The notes under the pieces were generated by a model that was not told the origin of the DNA, ran no database searches, and saw only the letters and a program-made list of their open reading frames with translations. A stretch of 64,000 nt of DNA from Emcibacter nanhaiensis (GTDB lineage Bacteria > Pseudomonadota > Alphaproteobacteria > Sphingomonadales > Emcibacteraceae). The translations under genes and the position numbers were made by a program. Numbering within the stretch: the first letter of the stretch is position 1; each line of letters opens with the position of its first letter. The DNA lies in assembly GCF_006385175.1 (NCBI RefSeq), contig NZ_VFIY01000006.1, positions 124,001-188,000 of the forward strand, given 5' to 3'. Shown here one piece after another: positions 1 through 8,127 of this stretch.

Positions 1-1305
1 GTCTTTCAGGCAGACAAGGGCCTTGGCCAGATGCAGCCGGGGATGGTCTCGATAGACCTCTTCCGGCAGCAGGGCGACGGCTTGTCGGATACGGGACATA
101 CCCTCCTTGTTCCACAACATGACCCCCCCGGCTTTTTCAACGGCTATGGCGCCGATTTCTGGTGTGCCGGCTTTCAGGGAATGTTTGATGGCCTGGATGA
201 TGTCCCCGGTGTCGCTATACATCATCGCTGCCTTGCGGTGAATTTCCCTGAAATGTGCAGGGTTTGTCTCTTCAAGATGAGAGATCAGGGCCTCACGTAA
301 TAAGGGGTGTATCCGATAACTATTTTCTGCTGGACCACTGATGTAAAGGAACTGGCCGTCAAGACTGTTCAACGTGCCCAATAGAGCCAGGACGTCGCCT
401 TCCGGCCGCATGTCCTGCAGGATATCCCGATCAATATTTTCGAAGATACAGAAATCCAGCAAAAGGCCTTTTTGCAGGGAAGAAAGCGGTGAAAATACGG
501 TTTCGATAATATAGTCGCGCGTGTTTTTCTCTGCCCCGCTATAGGATGTCAGGGCCTGGGACGGGTCGCTGTTTTCCGCAAGGATGTTTCTTACCAATTG
601 AACTGCCGCGGGCCAGCCCTCCAGTTTTTCGGCAACCCGGGCGATATCCTTCCGTTCCAGGTAACCATCCAGGAATTCCTCGATTTCGAAGGGTGTGAAT
701 TTGAGGTCGTTGCCGGAAATTTCCGTGACCTGCCCCTGAAGCTTGAGCCTGGATAATGGCAGGTCTCCACAGTGCCGGCCTGCGAGTACAAGATGCAGGT
801 TGTCCGGCATATAAAGCAGAACAGGATCCAGTATCTGCTCTATGCATTGTTCCGGCAGGTTTTCCACGCCGTCGAGTATGAGCACAATCCGCTCGTCATA
901 GTTTCTTATCGCGGAAAGAAGAACACCGATGGTGACGGTTGGTTTCGTGTTGTCGCTGAAGCCTTCCGGTTGAAGCCGGCTGATCTCTTCATACAAACCG
1001 GCCTCTGCCAGGGAATAGGCCAGGTAAAGGGCGAATAGGCCCGGGTCGCTATCCTGTTCGTCAAGATTCAGCCACCCTGCGGCAATTCCGTCTGCCTGAA
1101 GATCCCCGTACCAGTCCCCGAGAAGCGTTGACTTTCCATATCCGGCAGGCCCAATGACAAGGGAAAGTTTTTTATTCAATCCCTGATTCAGAATACGGCA
1201 GAGTTCCTTCCGATGCAGGACGGGTAAGGATTGCTGTGCAGCACAGGTTTTGGAGTGGAGCAGCCAGGCAGGGAAGAATGCGTTATCGGCTTGGGTTTCG
1301 GCCAT
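1..1305 (-). CDS. MalT-like LuxR-family ATP-dependent regulator, N-terminal part (runs off left edge)
   Basis: Reading the minus strand from ATG at 1305-1303 gives an open frame of 435 codons to the window edge. The protein begins MAETQADNAFFP. A P-loop (GPAGYGKST) lies about 65 residues in, and a Walker B-like strand (ERIVLILDG) follows about 100 residues later. The order matches the NTPase domain and the first helical repeats of MalT-type regulators (signal-transduction ATPases with a C-terminal LuxR DNA-binding domain). The DNA-binding end would lie outside the window, so LuxR membership is inferred. It is a distant relative of the full-length protein at 14916. The signal sensed is unknown. 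Confidence 0.8.
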   Translation of the reverse strand, partial: MAETQADNAFFPAWLLHSKTCAAQQSLPVLHRKELCRILNQGLNKKLSLVIGPAGYGKSTLLGDWYGDLQADGIAAGWLNLDEQDSDPGLFALYLAYSLAEAGLYEEISRLQPEGFSDNTKPTVTIGVLLSAIRNYDERIVLILDGVENLPEQCIEQILDPVLLYMPDNLHLVLAGRHCGDLPLSRLKLQGQVTEISGNDLKFTPFEIEEFLDGYLERKDIARVAEKLEGWPAAVQLVRNILAENSDPSQALTSYSGAEKNTRDYIIETVFSPLSSLQKGLLLDFCIFENIDRDILQDMRPEGDVLALLGTLNSLDGQFLYISGPAENSYRIHPLLREALISHLEETNPAHFREIHRKAAMMYSDTGDIIQAIKHSLKAGTPEIGAIAVEKAGGVMLWNKEGMSRIRQAVALLPEEVYRDHPRLHLAKALVCLKD

Positions 1306-1362
1306 TTGTGAATATGTTTTCTGTTACGGATACATGTAATGGAGCAGTATAGCAACAGAGCC

Positions 1363-1415
1363 CGTGGAAGGCGATACCCAAAGGCAGGCGGGATGTACTA
1401 CATCTGATCCACGGG
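1363..1415. other. Inverted repeat between the LuxR-type and LysR genes
   Basis: CCCGTGGA at 1363-1370 pairs with TCCACGGG at 1408-1415, and a near-palindrome GATGTACTACATC lies inside. It sits just after the 3' end of the LysR gene, which is read on the minus strand. It may be a factor-dependent terminator or operator; no T-run is present. Confidence 0.3.
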
Positions 1416-1420
1416 AAAGA

Positions 1421-2317
1421 CTATTTACGAATCGATTCCTGTAGGAGTCTCATCAATTCTTCCTCCATCGACGCATTTCTGCTTTTCGGCTTGAAAAGAG
1501 CGTACCAGGCGACCGGTTTTGGGTCACTCAGAATAGGGAGCAGGCGCAGCCCCAGTCGCCTTGCCTGGTTGCCAATAGCCAGTTCAGGTAAAATTGTCAC
1601 GGCTTCGCCTGTCAAAAGGATTTCGGTCAAGGCCTGCGTTCTGCCCGCGCTGATCACGCGTTTGGGCAACAGGTTTAATGGTCTGAAAATGGTCTCATAT
1701 TCCCTGCCTTTTTCAGGATAAGTATGATGGGTGACATAGGTATAGTTTATGATGTCCCTGGGATCGGCTACATTATTGTGAGTCAGGGGGTGGCCCGAAG
1801 CCATCACTGCGACAAGTCTGTCATCGGTCAGCTTGAGGCATTTGATGTCCGGCCGTTCAACGGGGGTCGCCGTCAGGACCATATCAGCGCTGTTGGTTGC
1901 GAGCAATGCGGCCGGATCTTCCGACGTCTCAGCCACGATTTCAGCCGTGCAGTTTGGGTGCCGTGCTTCCAGGGATTTCAGAAAACCTGGAAACCAACCA
2001 AAACCGGCATAGCAGGCCGCGCCGATGCGGATGATTGTGTCAACGCCTCTGCAGAGCTGCTCGATGTCTTTCTCGGCACTTTCGAGTTCGGACAGTATAT
2101 TTGCCGCGGCGCCTAACAATCGCCGGCCAGCCTGGGTCAGGGCAATCGAATGGCCTTCGCGCCGGAAAAGTGAGGCGCCGGCGCGTCTCTCGGCTTCTTT
2201 CATCCTGTGGCTTACGGCTGATTGACCAAGCCCTAATTCCCGCGCCGTCGCCGAGACGTTTCCTGTCATGCCCAGGCTTTTGATCATCGCGATATGATGC
2301 AGCCCCAATCGTATCAT
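1421..2317 (-). CDS. LysR-family transcriptional regulator, probable regulator of the kyn operon
   Basis: 298 aa, the usual LysR length. The N-terminal winged helix-turn-helix covers residues 1-65 (SATARELGLGQSAVSHRMKEAE, split by the recognition helix). It is followed by a linker helix and a periplasmic-binding-protein-like effector domain from about residue 92. AGGA lies just upstream of the ATG. The gene is divergent from kynA across about 115 bp of AT-rich DNA, the classic LysR arrangement, so control of tryptophan catabolism with a kynurenine-pathway effector is a reasonable inference. The effector itself cannot be read from the sequence. Confidence 0.88.
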   Translation of the reverse strand: MIRLGLHHIAMIKSLGMTGNVSATARELGLGQSAVSHRMKEAERRAGASLFRREGHSIALTQAGRRLLGAAANILSELESAEKDIEQLCRGVDTIIRIGAACYAGFGWFPGFLKSLEARHPNCTAEIVAETSEDPAALLATNSADMVLTATPVERPDIKCLKLTDDRLVAVMASGHPLTHNNVADPRDIINYTYVTHHTYPEKGREYETIFRPLNLLPKRVISAGRTQALTEILLTGEAVTILPELAIGNQARRLGLRLLPILSDPKPVAWYALFKPKSRNASMEEELMRLLQESIRK

Positions 2318-2433
2318 GGGTGTGTCCTTTATTATGAAAAAAATTCATTATATTGTTAAAATTAATTAAATGCACTCAAGTTATTTTACCGCTAGGATCC
2401 TGTCAACAGAGAGCGATATAGGCAGGAATGAGT
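2318..2433. promoter_or_regulatory. Divergent LysR/kynA intergenic promoter region
   Basis: About 115 bp of strongly AT-rich DNA separates the divergent LysR and kynA starts. It must carry both promoters and probably the LysR binding sites (T-N11-A type). No single box is convincing by eye. The Shine-Dalgarno GGCAGGA at 2421-2427 abuts an ATG at 2428 but is well spaced for ATG 2434, which decides the kynA start. Confidence 0.5.
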
Positions 2434-3273
2434 ATGAAAGAGTTTTCAGATAACAGAGACCTGGCCAGCGAAGCTATTCACTGGGACCAGGATATCAGCT
2501 ATGGCGGGTATCTTGATCTTGACCGTTTGCTGGACAGTCAGAACTTGCGGACAGACAGCCACGACGAGATGATGTTTATTATTATACATCAGGCCTCTGA
2601 GTTGTGGATGAAGCTCTGTATTCATGAAATTGGTGCCGCCATGAGGGAGGTTTCCAGGGATAACCTCGGGGCTTCATTCAAGATGCTGGCGCGCGTGTCC
2701 CGCATCCAGGCGCAGCTTCGTCAAAGCTGGGACGTATTGTCGACTATGACGCCTTCCGATTACCTGAGTTTCCGGGACGGTCTGGGGCAAAGTTCGGGCT
2801 TTCAGTCCTTCCAGTACCGGGAAATAGAATATGCCCTCGGCAATAAGAATGCGGCGCTGATGGAAGTTCACCGAGGCATGCCCGAACGTTACCACCGGTT
2901 GAAGTCTGTCCTCGAAGCGCCGAGTTTCTATGATCTGTGCCTGCAGGTTTTAGACCGCAACGGTTTTGATATTCCGGCAGGCCATCTTGATCGGGACTGG
3001 GCATTGCCTTACGAACCGCACCAGGCCGTAGAGGATGCCTGGGCCAAGGTTTATGCCGACCCTGAAAAATATTGGTCCTTGTATGAGCTGGCCGAGAAGC
3101 TGGTGGACCTGGAGCATAATTTTCAGATGTGGCGGTTCAGTCATATGAAAACAGTGGAGCGCATCATCGGCTTCCGCCATGGAACAGGTGGCACCAGTGG
3201 GGTCGCCTTTCTGAAAAAGGCGCTGGATCTGCGGTTCTTCCCGGAACTCTGGACCGTGCGGACCGGACTCTAG
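2434..3273 (+). CDS. kynA: Tryptophan 2,3-dioxygenase
   Basis: 279 aa from ATG 2434 (281 from ATG 2428). It catalyses haem-dependent opening of L-tryptophan to N-formylkynurenine. The family block YGGYLDLDRLL...HDEMMFIIIHQASELWMK is present near the N-terminus. The haem-ligand His is in WRFSHMKTVERIIG near residue 237, followed by the substrate-ammonium loop GTGGTSG. Length equals that of bacterial TDOs. It is the first gene of a tight operon with kynB (8 bp gap), kynU and a CoA ligase. Confidence 0.96.
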   Translation: MKEFSDNRDLASEAIHWDQDISYGGYLDLDRLLDSQNLRTDSHDEMMFIIIHQASELWMKLCIHEIGAAMREVSRDNLGASFKMLARVSRIQAQLRQSWDVLSTMTPSDYLSFRDGLGQSSGFQSFQYREIEYALGNKNAALMEVHRGMPERYHRLKSVLEAPSFYDLCLQVLDRNGFDIPAGHLDRDWALPYEPHQAVEDAWAKVYADPEKYWSLYELAEKLVDLEHNFQMWRFSHMKTVERIIGFRHGTGGTSGVAFLKKALDLRFFPELWTVRTGL

Positions 3274-3281
3274 GTTTTGTT

Positions 3282-3938
3282 ATGACGGATATTATTGATA
3301 TTAGTCAGACCCTGGGGCAGGGACTGCCTGTTTGGCCGGGCGATACGGCATTTGAAAGCAAACCAGTCTGGCAAATTGATGGCGACTGTCCTGTGACGGT
3401 GTCAAAACTGACCCTGTCAACACACAGCGGCAGCCACGCGGATGCACCGTGTCACTATGATCCAGAGGGGGCCGATATGGCTGCGGTCGACGTGCAGGCA
3501 TACATAGGGCCTTGTCTGATCGTTGATGTGTCCGGCCAAAAGGGGCCGGTAATGTGGGAACATGTCGCTGAGGATCTGGAGAGTATTTCCGGTCCGCTCG
3601 AGCGGGTTCTGTTTCGCACCTTCCGGACCTTTCCGCATGACCACTGGCGCAGCGATTTTCGTGCGATCGATGCCGGCCTGATTACAGCGCTGGTGGCGCG
3701 GGGCTGTCTGCTGATCGGCACCGATGCGCCGTCGCTGGATCCTGAAGAGTCAAAAGAATTGCCCGCTCACAACGCTGTCCGCGAGGCGGGCATGGCAATA
3801 CTTGAAGGGCTTGTTCTGGATCAGGTCATGCCGGGGACCTACGAATTGATTGCGCCGCCGTTGAAAATTGAGAAGGCAGATGCCAGCCCTGTGCGCGCCT
3901 TGTTAAGAAAGATTGGAAAAAATGAAAACACTGAATGA
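3282..3938 (+). CDS. kynB: Kynurenine formamidase (arylformamidase), cyclase family
   Basis: 218 aa from ATG 3282; the frame stays open upstream but that part overlaps kynA. It hydrolyses N-formylkynurenine to kynurenine and formate. The metal-binding signature of the KynB/cyclase family, THSGSHADAPCHY (HxGxHxDxP), is near residues 46-58. IGTDAPSLDP further on matches the second conserved block. Its position between kynA and kynU, with only 8 bp after kynA and overlap with kynU, fits pathway order. The closest alternative would be another cyclase-family hydrolase, which the context makes unlikely. Confidence 0.93.
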   Translation: MTDIIDISQTLGQGLPVWPGDTAFESKPVWQIDGDCPVTVSKLTLSTHSGSHADAPCHYDPEGADMAAVDVQAYIGPCLIVDVSGQKGPVMWEHVAEDLESISGPLERVLFRTFRTFPHDHWRSDFRAIDAGLITALVARGCLLIGTDAPSLDPEESKELPAHNAVREAGMAILEGLVLDQVMPGTYELIAPPLKIEKADASPVRALLRKIGKNENTE

Positions 3939-5163
3939 TTTTAATGCCCATGACCTGGACCGACAGGATCCACTGGCCAGGTTCCGTGACCGTTTTGAGA
4001 TGCCCCAGGGTGTCATTTATATGAACGGTAACAGCCTGGGACCGCTTACCCGTGATGCCAGGGAGCGGATGGCGCGCACCGTCAGCGAGGAATGGGGGGA
4101 AGATCTGATCAGGGGCTGGAATACCGCCGGCTGGTATGATCTGGCGCGCCGGGTCGGCGACAAAATCGGCCGCCTGATTGGCGCGGATGCCGGGGAAACG
4201 GTAATGTGCGACAGCACCTCCGTCAACCTTTTCAAGGCTGTGTCATCGGCCCTGGACCTGCGGCCCGGGCGGACAAAAATTGTGACCGAGGCCGGTAATT
4301 TCCCAACCGATCTGTATATGCTGGACGGGATCAACCGATTCAGTGCAGAAAAATATGACATTCAGATTCTGCCGCGCGATCAAATCGCTGACGCCATCGA
4401 TGAAGAGACCGCCGTCGTGGTCTTGACCCATGTGCATTATGTAACCGGAGAGATTTTCCCGCTGCGGGAACTGACCGCCCGCGCGCATGAGATGGGGGCG
4501 CTGACAGTGTGGGATCTCAGTCATTCGGTCGGGGCGGTGGACGTCAGGCTGAACGACTGGGGCGCGGATTTTGCGGTTGGCTGCGGCTACAAACACTTGA
4601 ATGGCGGGCCGGGTGCCCCGGCCTTTCTGTTCGCGGCACGACGGTATCATGAAACAATGCGGCAGCCCCTGAGTGGCTGGTTCAGTCACAAGTCCCCCTT
4701 CGCATTCCGGGACGATTTTGAGCCGACGGTCGGGGCCGGACGCATGCTGTGCGGGACGACCGGTGTTTTGGGGGGCTCGGCGCTGGAAGCTGCGGTCGAT
4801 TTAATGCTGGAAAGCGACCAGGCGGAACGTCTTGAGAAAATGAAATTGCTCAGCCGCTATTTCCAGTTGCTGGTGGGTGAGCGCTGTCAGGGTCTGGGCC
4901 TCGACTGTGTTTCGCCTGACGACGTGGAGAAGCGTGGCGCCCACCTGTCGTACCGGCATGAAAATGCCTATGCGGTAATGCAAAACCTGATTGCCCGCGG
5001 GGTCATTGGCGATTTCAGGGCCCCGGACCAGATGCGATTCGGCTTTTCTCCCCTGTTCATGAGTTTTAGCGATATAAAGAATGCAGTGGATATCCTCGCA
5101 GATATTCTTGGGCGTGGGTCCTGGCAGGCGGCAGAATATCAGACCAGGAACGCAGTTACCTGA
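3922..5163 (+). CDS. kynU: Kynureninase
   Basis: 413 aa, PLP enzyme of aminotransferase fold class I, cleaving kynurenine to anthranilate and alanine. ATG 3922 overlaps the kynB stop by 17 nt, suggesting translational coupling; an in-frame TTG at 3913 is less likely. Substrate and fold marks include MNGNSLGPLTRDAR near residues 34-47 and STSVNLFK. The PLP lysine is in GCGYKHLNGGPG (about residue 224), identical in pattern to characterised kynureninases. Length is standard. Confidence 0.95.
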   Translation: MKTLNDFNAHDLDRQDPLARFRDRFEMPQGVIYMNGNSLGPLTRDARERMARTVSEEWGEDLIRGWNTAGWYDLARRVGDKIGRLIGADAGETVMCDSTSVNLFKAVSSALDLRPGRTKIVTEAGNFPTDLYMLDGINRFSAEKYDIQILPRDQIADAIDEETAVVVLTHVHYVTGEIFPLRELTARAHEMGALTVWDLSHSVGAVDVRLNDWGADFAVGCGYKHLNGGPGAPAFLFAARRYHETMRQPLSGWFSHKSPFAFRDDFEPTVGAGRMLCGTTGVLGGSALEAAVDLMLESDQAERLEKMKLLSRYFQLLVGERCQGLGLDCVSPDDVEKRGAHLSYRHENAYAVMQNLIARGVIGDFRAPDQMRFGFSPLFMSFSDIKNAVDILADILGRGSWQAAEYQTRNAVT

Positions 5164-5215
5164 CCCCTGAAAGGTCCAGAATGAAGTGCAATATTCGGGA
5201 AAAAAGGCAGTTAAA

Positions 5216-6838
5216 ATGACGTATCAATTGGGACCATCCGGACATGAGGACACTTTCGCGCGGGATAATCTGCCGCCACCAGACCAGCAGCCGGAGTTTT
5301 TGCTGGACGGGTTTACCTATCCTGAATGGCTGAATGCGGGGGTTGAACTTACCGACCGCATGGTCGAGAAGGGATTTGGCGACCATATCGCCCTGATCGG
5401 CAACGGACGGGTGCGCACCTACAAGGAACTGGCGGACTGGACCAACCGCATCGCCCACGCCCTTGTGGAGGACTATGGCATCAAGCCGGGAAACCGGGTC
5501 ATGATCCGCTCCGCCAACAATCCGGCCATGGTGGCCTGCTGGCTGGCGGCAACCAAGGCCGGAGCGGTGGTGGTCAACACCATGCCGATGCTGCGTGCCG
5601 CTGAGCTGGCGAAGATCGTCGACAAGGCTCGGATTGAATTTGCCCTTTGTGATACGCGCCTGCTGGAGGAACTGGAAAGTTGTGCGGGCGAGAGCCAATA
5701 TCTCAACACAGTGGTTGGTTTCGACGGCACCGCCAACCATGAGGCGGAACTGGACCGGGCCGCGCTGAACAAACCGGTCCGGTTTGAGGCGGTTCGCACG
5801 GGGCGGGATGATGTGGCCCTGCTGGGCTTTACCTCCGGCACGACCGGCATGCCAAAGGCGACCATGCATTTTCACCGCGATCTGCTGATCATTGCTGACG
5901 GCTACGCGCAAGAGGTTCTGCAGGTAAAGCCTTCGGATGTCTTTGCCGGCTCGCCGCCGCTGGCGTTCACATTCGGTCTCGGCGGCCTGGCGGTTTTTCC
6001 ACTTCGCTTCGGGGCTGCCGCGGCCTTGTTGGAGAACGCCAGCCCGCCCAACCTGATCGAGATCATTCAAAAATACCGCGTCACCATCTGTTTTACGGCG
6101 CCGACGGCCTACAAAGTGATGCTGGAGGCAATGGAAGAGGGCGTGGACCTGTCCACACTTCGCTGTGCGGTGTCTGCCGGCGAAACGCTGCCGGCGCCGG
6201 TGTTTAACGCCTGGAAAGAGAAAACCGGCAAGCCGCTGCTGGACGGGATCGGGGCGACCGAGATGTTGCATATTTTCCTGACCAATCGGTTCGAAGACGC
6301 CCGCCCTGGCTGTACCGGAAAACCGGTCTCCGGTTATGAGGTTCGTGTGGTGGACGATGGCATGAACGACGTTCCGGACGGAGAGGCGGGAAGGTTGGCT
6401 GTGCGCGGTCCGACCGGCTGCCGCTATCTGGCCGATGAGCGGCAGAAAGACTACGTGCAGGACGGGTGGAACCTGACCGGCGACAGCTTTATCAGGGATG
6501 CGGAAGGCTATTTCCATTTTGCGGCGCGTTCGGACGACATGATTATTTCGGCTGGCTATAACATTGCAGGGCCGGAAGTTGAAGCCGCGCTGCTGGGGCA
6601 TGCCGCCGTCGCCGAATGCGCGGTGATCGGTGTGGCGGATGAAGATCGCGGCCAGCTGGTAAAGGCCTTTGTGGTGCTGGCGCCGGGACAGACGGCAAGT
6701 GCAGATCTGGCCAAAACGCTGCAGGATCATGTGAAGGCCACCATTGCCCCCTATAAATACCCGAGGGCGGTGGAATTTATTGAGGCGCTACCCAAGACGC
6801 CGAGCGGAAAAATCCAGCGTTTTGCCCTGCGGCGGTGA
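5216..6838 (+). CDS. 2-aminobenzoate (anthranilate)/benzoate-CoA ligase-like enzyme
   Basis: 540 aa from ATG 5216. AMP-forming acyl-CoA synthetase with the ATP loop TSGTTGMPK, the aromatic-acid-ligase block SPPLAFTFGLGG, the adenylate block GATEMLHIF, and a C-terminal catalytic lysine in PKTPSGKIQR. The sequence style matches 2-aminobenzoate-CoA ligases. It lies about 50 bp after kynU, whose product is anthranilate. The simplest reading is activation of anthranilate to anthraniloyl-CoA. The next enzyme (2-aminobenzoyl-CoA monooxygenase/reductase) is not in the window. A broader benzoate-CoA ligase activity cannot be excluded. Confidence 0.85.
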   Translation: MTYQLGPSGHEDTFARDNLPPPDQQPEFLLDGFTYPEWLNAGVELTDRMVEKGFGDHIALIGNGRVRTYKELADWTNRIAHALVEDYGIKPGNRVMIRSANNPAMVACWLAATKAGAVVVNTMPMLRAAELAKIVDKARIEFALCDTRLLEELESCAGESQYLNTVVGFDGTANHEAELDRAALNKPVRFEAVRTGRDDVALLGFTSGTTGMPKATMHFHRDLLIIADGYAQEVLQVKPSDVFAGSPPLAFTFGLGGLAVFPLRFGAAAALLENASPPNLIEIIQKYRVTICFTAPTAYKVMLEAMEEGVDLSTLRCAVSAGETLPAPVFNAWKEKTGKPLLDGIGATEMLHIFLTNRFEDARPGCTGKPVSGYEVRVVDDGMNDVPDGEAGRLAVRGPTGCRYLADERQKDYVQDGWNLTGDSFIRDAEGYFHFAARSDDMIISAGYNIAGPEVEAALLGHAAVAECAVIGVADEDRGQLVKAFVVLAPGQTASADLAKTLQDHVKATIAPYKYPRAVEFIEALPKTPSGKIQRFALRR

Positions 6839-6886
6839 CGATCGACGATCTTCCGCCGTTACCTGGCACAGCTGCAACGTCTATTT

Positions 6887-6920
6887 GAAAAGTGCGAAAA
6901 TGCTGCGCACTTTTCTTGTT
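6887..6920. terminator. Hairpin terminator between convergent genes
   Basis: GAAAAGTGCG (6887-6896) pairs perfectly with CGCACTTTTC (6906-6915) around a 9-nt loop. The A-run and T-run in the stem make it work in both directions. It ends the kyn/CoA-ligase operon on the plus strand and the fap-like operon on the minus strand. Confidence 0.75.
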
Positions 6921-6940
6921 GACCCACTGGGATATAGGGT

Positions 6941-6990
6941 TTTTCCGGTACATTTCGGCCGCACCATTCTCTTCTCCCGGAAATTTTATT
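6941..6990 (+). repeat. Copy A of a hairpin-associated intergenic repeat
   Basis: Starting about 24 nt after the hairpin, the block TTCCGGTRCMTYTCGG (degenerate form), followed by CCGCACCATTCTCTTCT, recurs at 24743-24793. There it also follows a GTGCG/CGCAC hairpin by the same distance and lies between convergent genes. Roughly three quarters of positions agree by eye. Confidence 0.55.
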
Positions 6991-7030
6991 CCGGTCATTT
7001 CCAAGAGTCTGTCACCAGACGAATTCGAAT

Positions 7031-8119
7031 TCAGTGACGCAGACTGAACAGGCTGATCTGGCGTGCCAGCTGTGTGATATCTTTCTGAACCCGGGCGATA
7101 TCCTTGATCTTGGAAACATTTTCAAGCGTTATGTTCAAGGTAACGGTCTGTTGGATGTTGGCATTGTTGAGCCGGTTGGTCAGGAGCGTGATGTGTTCTC
7201 CACTGGTCTGGTGAATAATTTCCGCCATGGAGTCGGGAACAGAAGGGGCGCTCTCTGCAGCGGTGGCGGAGGATGGTGCCGGGGTGGATGTGACTGTGGC
7301 ACTGGCAACATCGGAATCGGCAACGGATTCCGCAGCGCCGGTTTGGGGCACGGTTGTGGCTGTTGTGGTCGCAGCTGTCGGTGCTGCATCATTCGTTGTA
7401 ACAGGGGTCTCGGTGGTGCTGAGCTCGGGGCCGCGTGTTTTTACTTCGTTCAGGGGAAAATCCGCTGATACGGTCTCGGCTTGTGGCGCTTGGTTGCTGG
7501 TTGCGGGGACAACTGATGCAACGGTGGCGGACGCGGCCGGCACGGCTTCCGCAGCGGCGGAATTATCGATGTCATAGCCGGAGTTCCCGCTGAGAGAAAG
7601 GGTGGCGGGCGCCGGATCCATTGCCGAGGCGGACGTATTGCTGGTTTCTGCCGGCGAATCATTGATTGCGGCGTTGGTCTCGGTCTGGATATCCTCGATC
7701 ATGCTGTTGGTCATATTTTGCGCCAGATTCTTGATCTCGCTTCCGAGATGAACAAGGCCGTTTTTAGAATCGAGGGAATAATTGGTGGAGACTTCCAGGA
7801 AGCCATCAATTGTCGTTTTGATGGAAACGCCCACATCTACTTCGAGACCCGCCACGGAGAAGCCGCCCCTTTGCTTCTCGAGCGTTTCATCTTTCAGAGG
7901 AGAAAGGTCACCGAAGGCGTCATTATCATTCCCGGCACGGGCTCTCTCGATCCAGTTGATCTGTCCCCCGTTGCCGGTCAGGAGAGCTTCCGGCGACACG
8001 GCGATCAAGGAGATCGAAAGCATCAGGCGCCGGGCAAATTGCCGGCTGATCCCGTGATTGCCGGGTGCAGCTGAGGAATATTGTTCCCTGATCGTAAGTC
8101 TGTGTGTTTTAGACAGCAT
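7031..8119 (-). CDS. Exported Ala/Thr-rich protein of the fap-like locus, function unknown
   Basis: 362 aa. The N-terminus is basic, followed by a hydrophobic stretch (LMLSISLIAVSPEALL, about residues 33-48) that could be a signal peptide or anchor with an over-long leader. Residues 100-150 are mixed helix/strand, 155-290 are low-complexity Ala/Thr/Pro/Ser, and the last 60 residues (NRLNNANIQQTVTLNITL and onward) look amphipathic. It begins 8 bp after the C39 peptidase gene and is last in the minus-strand operon. The position is that of a fap accessory gene, but I do not recognise FapE or FapA in it. Possibly a surface or chaperone-like component. Confidence 0.55.
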   Translation of the reverse strand: MLSKTHRLTIREQYSSAAPGNHGISRQFARRLMLSISLIAVSPEALLTGNGGQINWIERARAGNDNDAFGDLSPLKDETLEKQRGGFSVAGLEVDVGVSIKTTIDGFLEVSTNYSLDSKNGLVHLGSEIKNLAQNMTNSMIEDIQTETNAAINDSPAETSNTSASAMDPAPATLSLSGNSGYDIDNSAAAEAVPAASATVASVVPATSNQAPQAETVSADFPLNEVKTRGPELSTTETPVTTNDAAPTAATTTATTVPQTGAAESVADSDVASATVTSTPAPSSATAAESAPSVPDSMAEIIHQTSGEHITLLTNRLNNANIQQTVTLNITLENVSKIKDIARVQKDITQLARQISLFSLRH

Positions 8120-8127
8120 GGTGACAC

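Noticed and set aside
539-847. Small minus-strand ORFs inside the left-edge regulator
   Set aside because: They are other-frame shadows of the continuous 435-codon frame from 1305 to the edge.
3129-3281. Upstream extension of the kynB frame into kynA
   Set aside because: Would overlap most of the kynA C-terminus and exceed KynB length; ATG 3282 gives the family size.
5156-6730. Long minus-strand open frame (524 codons) opposite the CoA ligase
   Set aside because: His/Arg/Gln-rich antisense shadow of a clear AMP-ligase gene; no domain or ribosome site.
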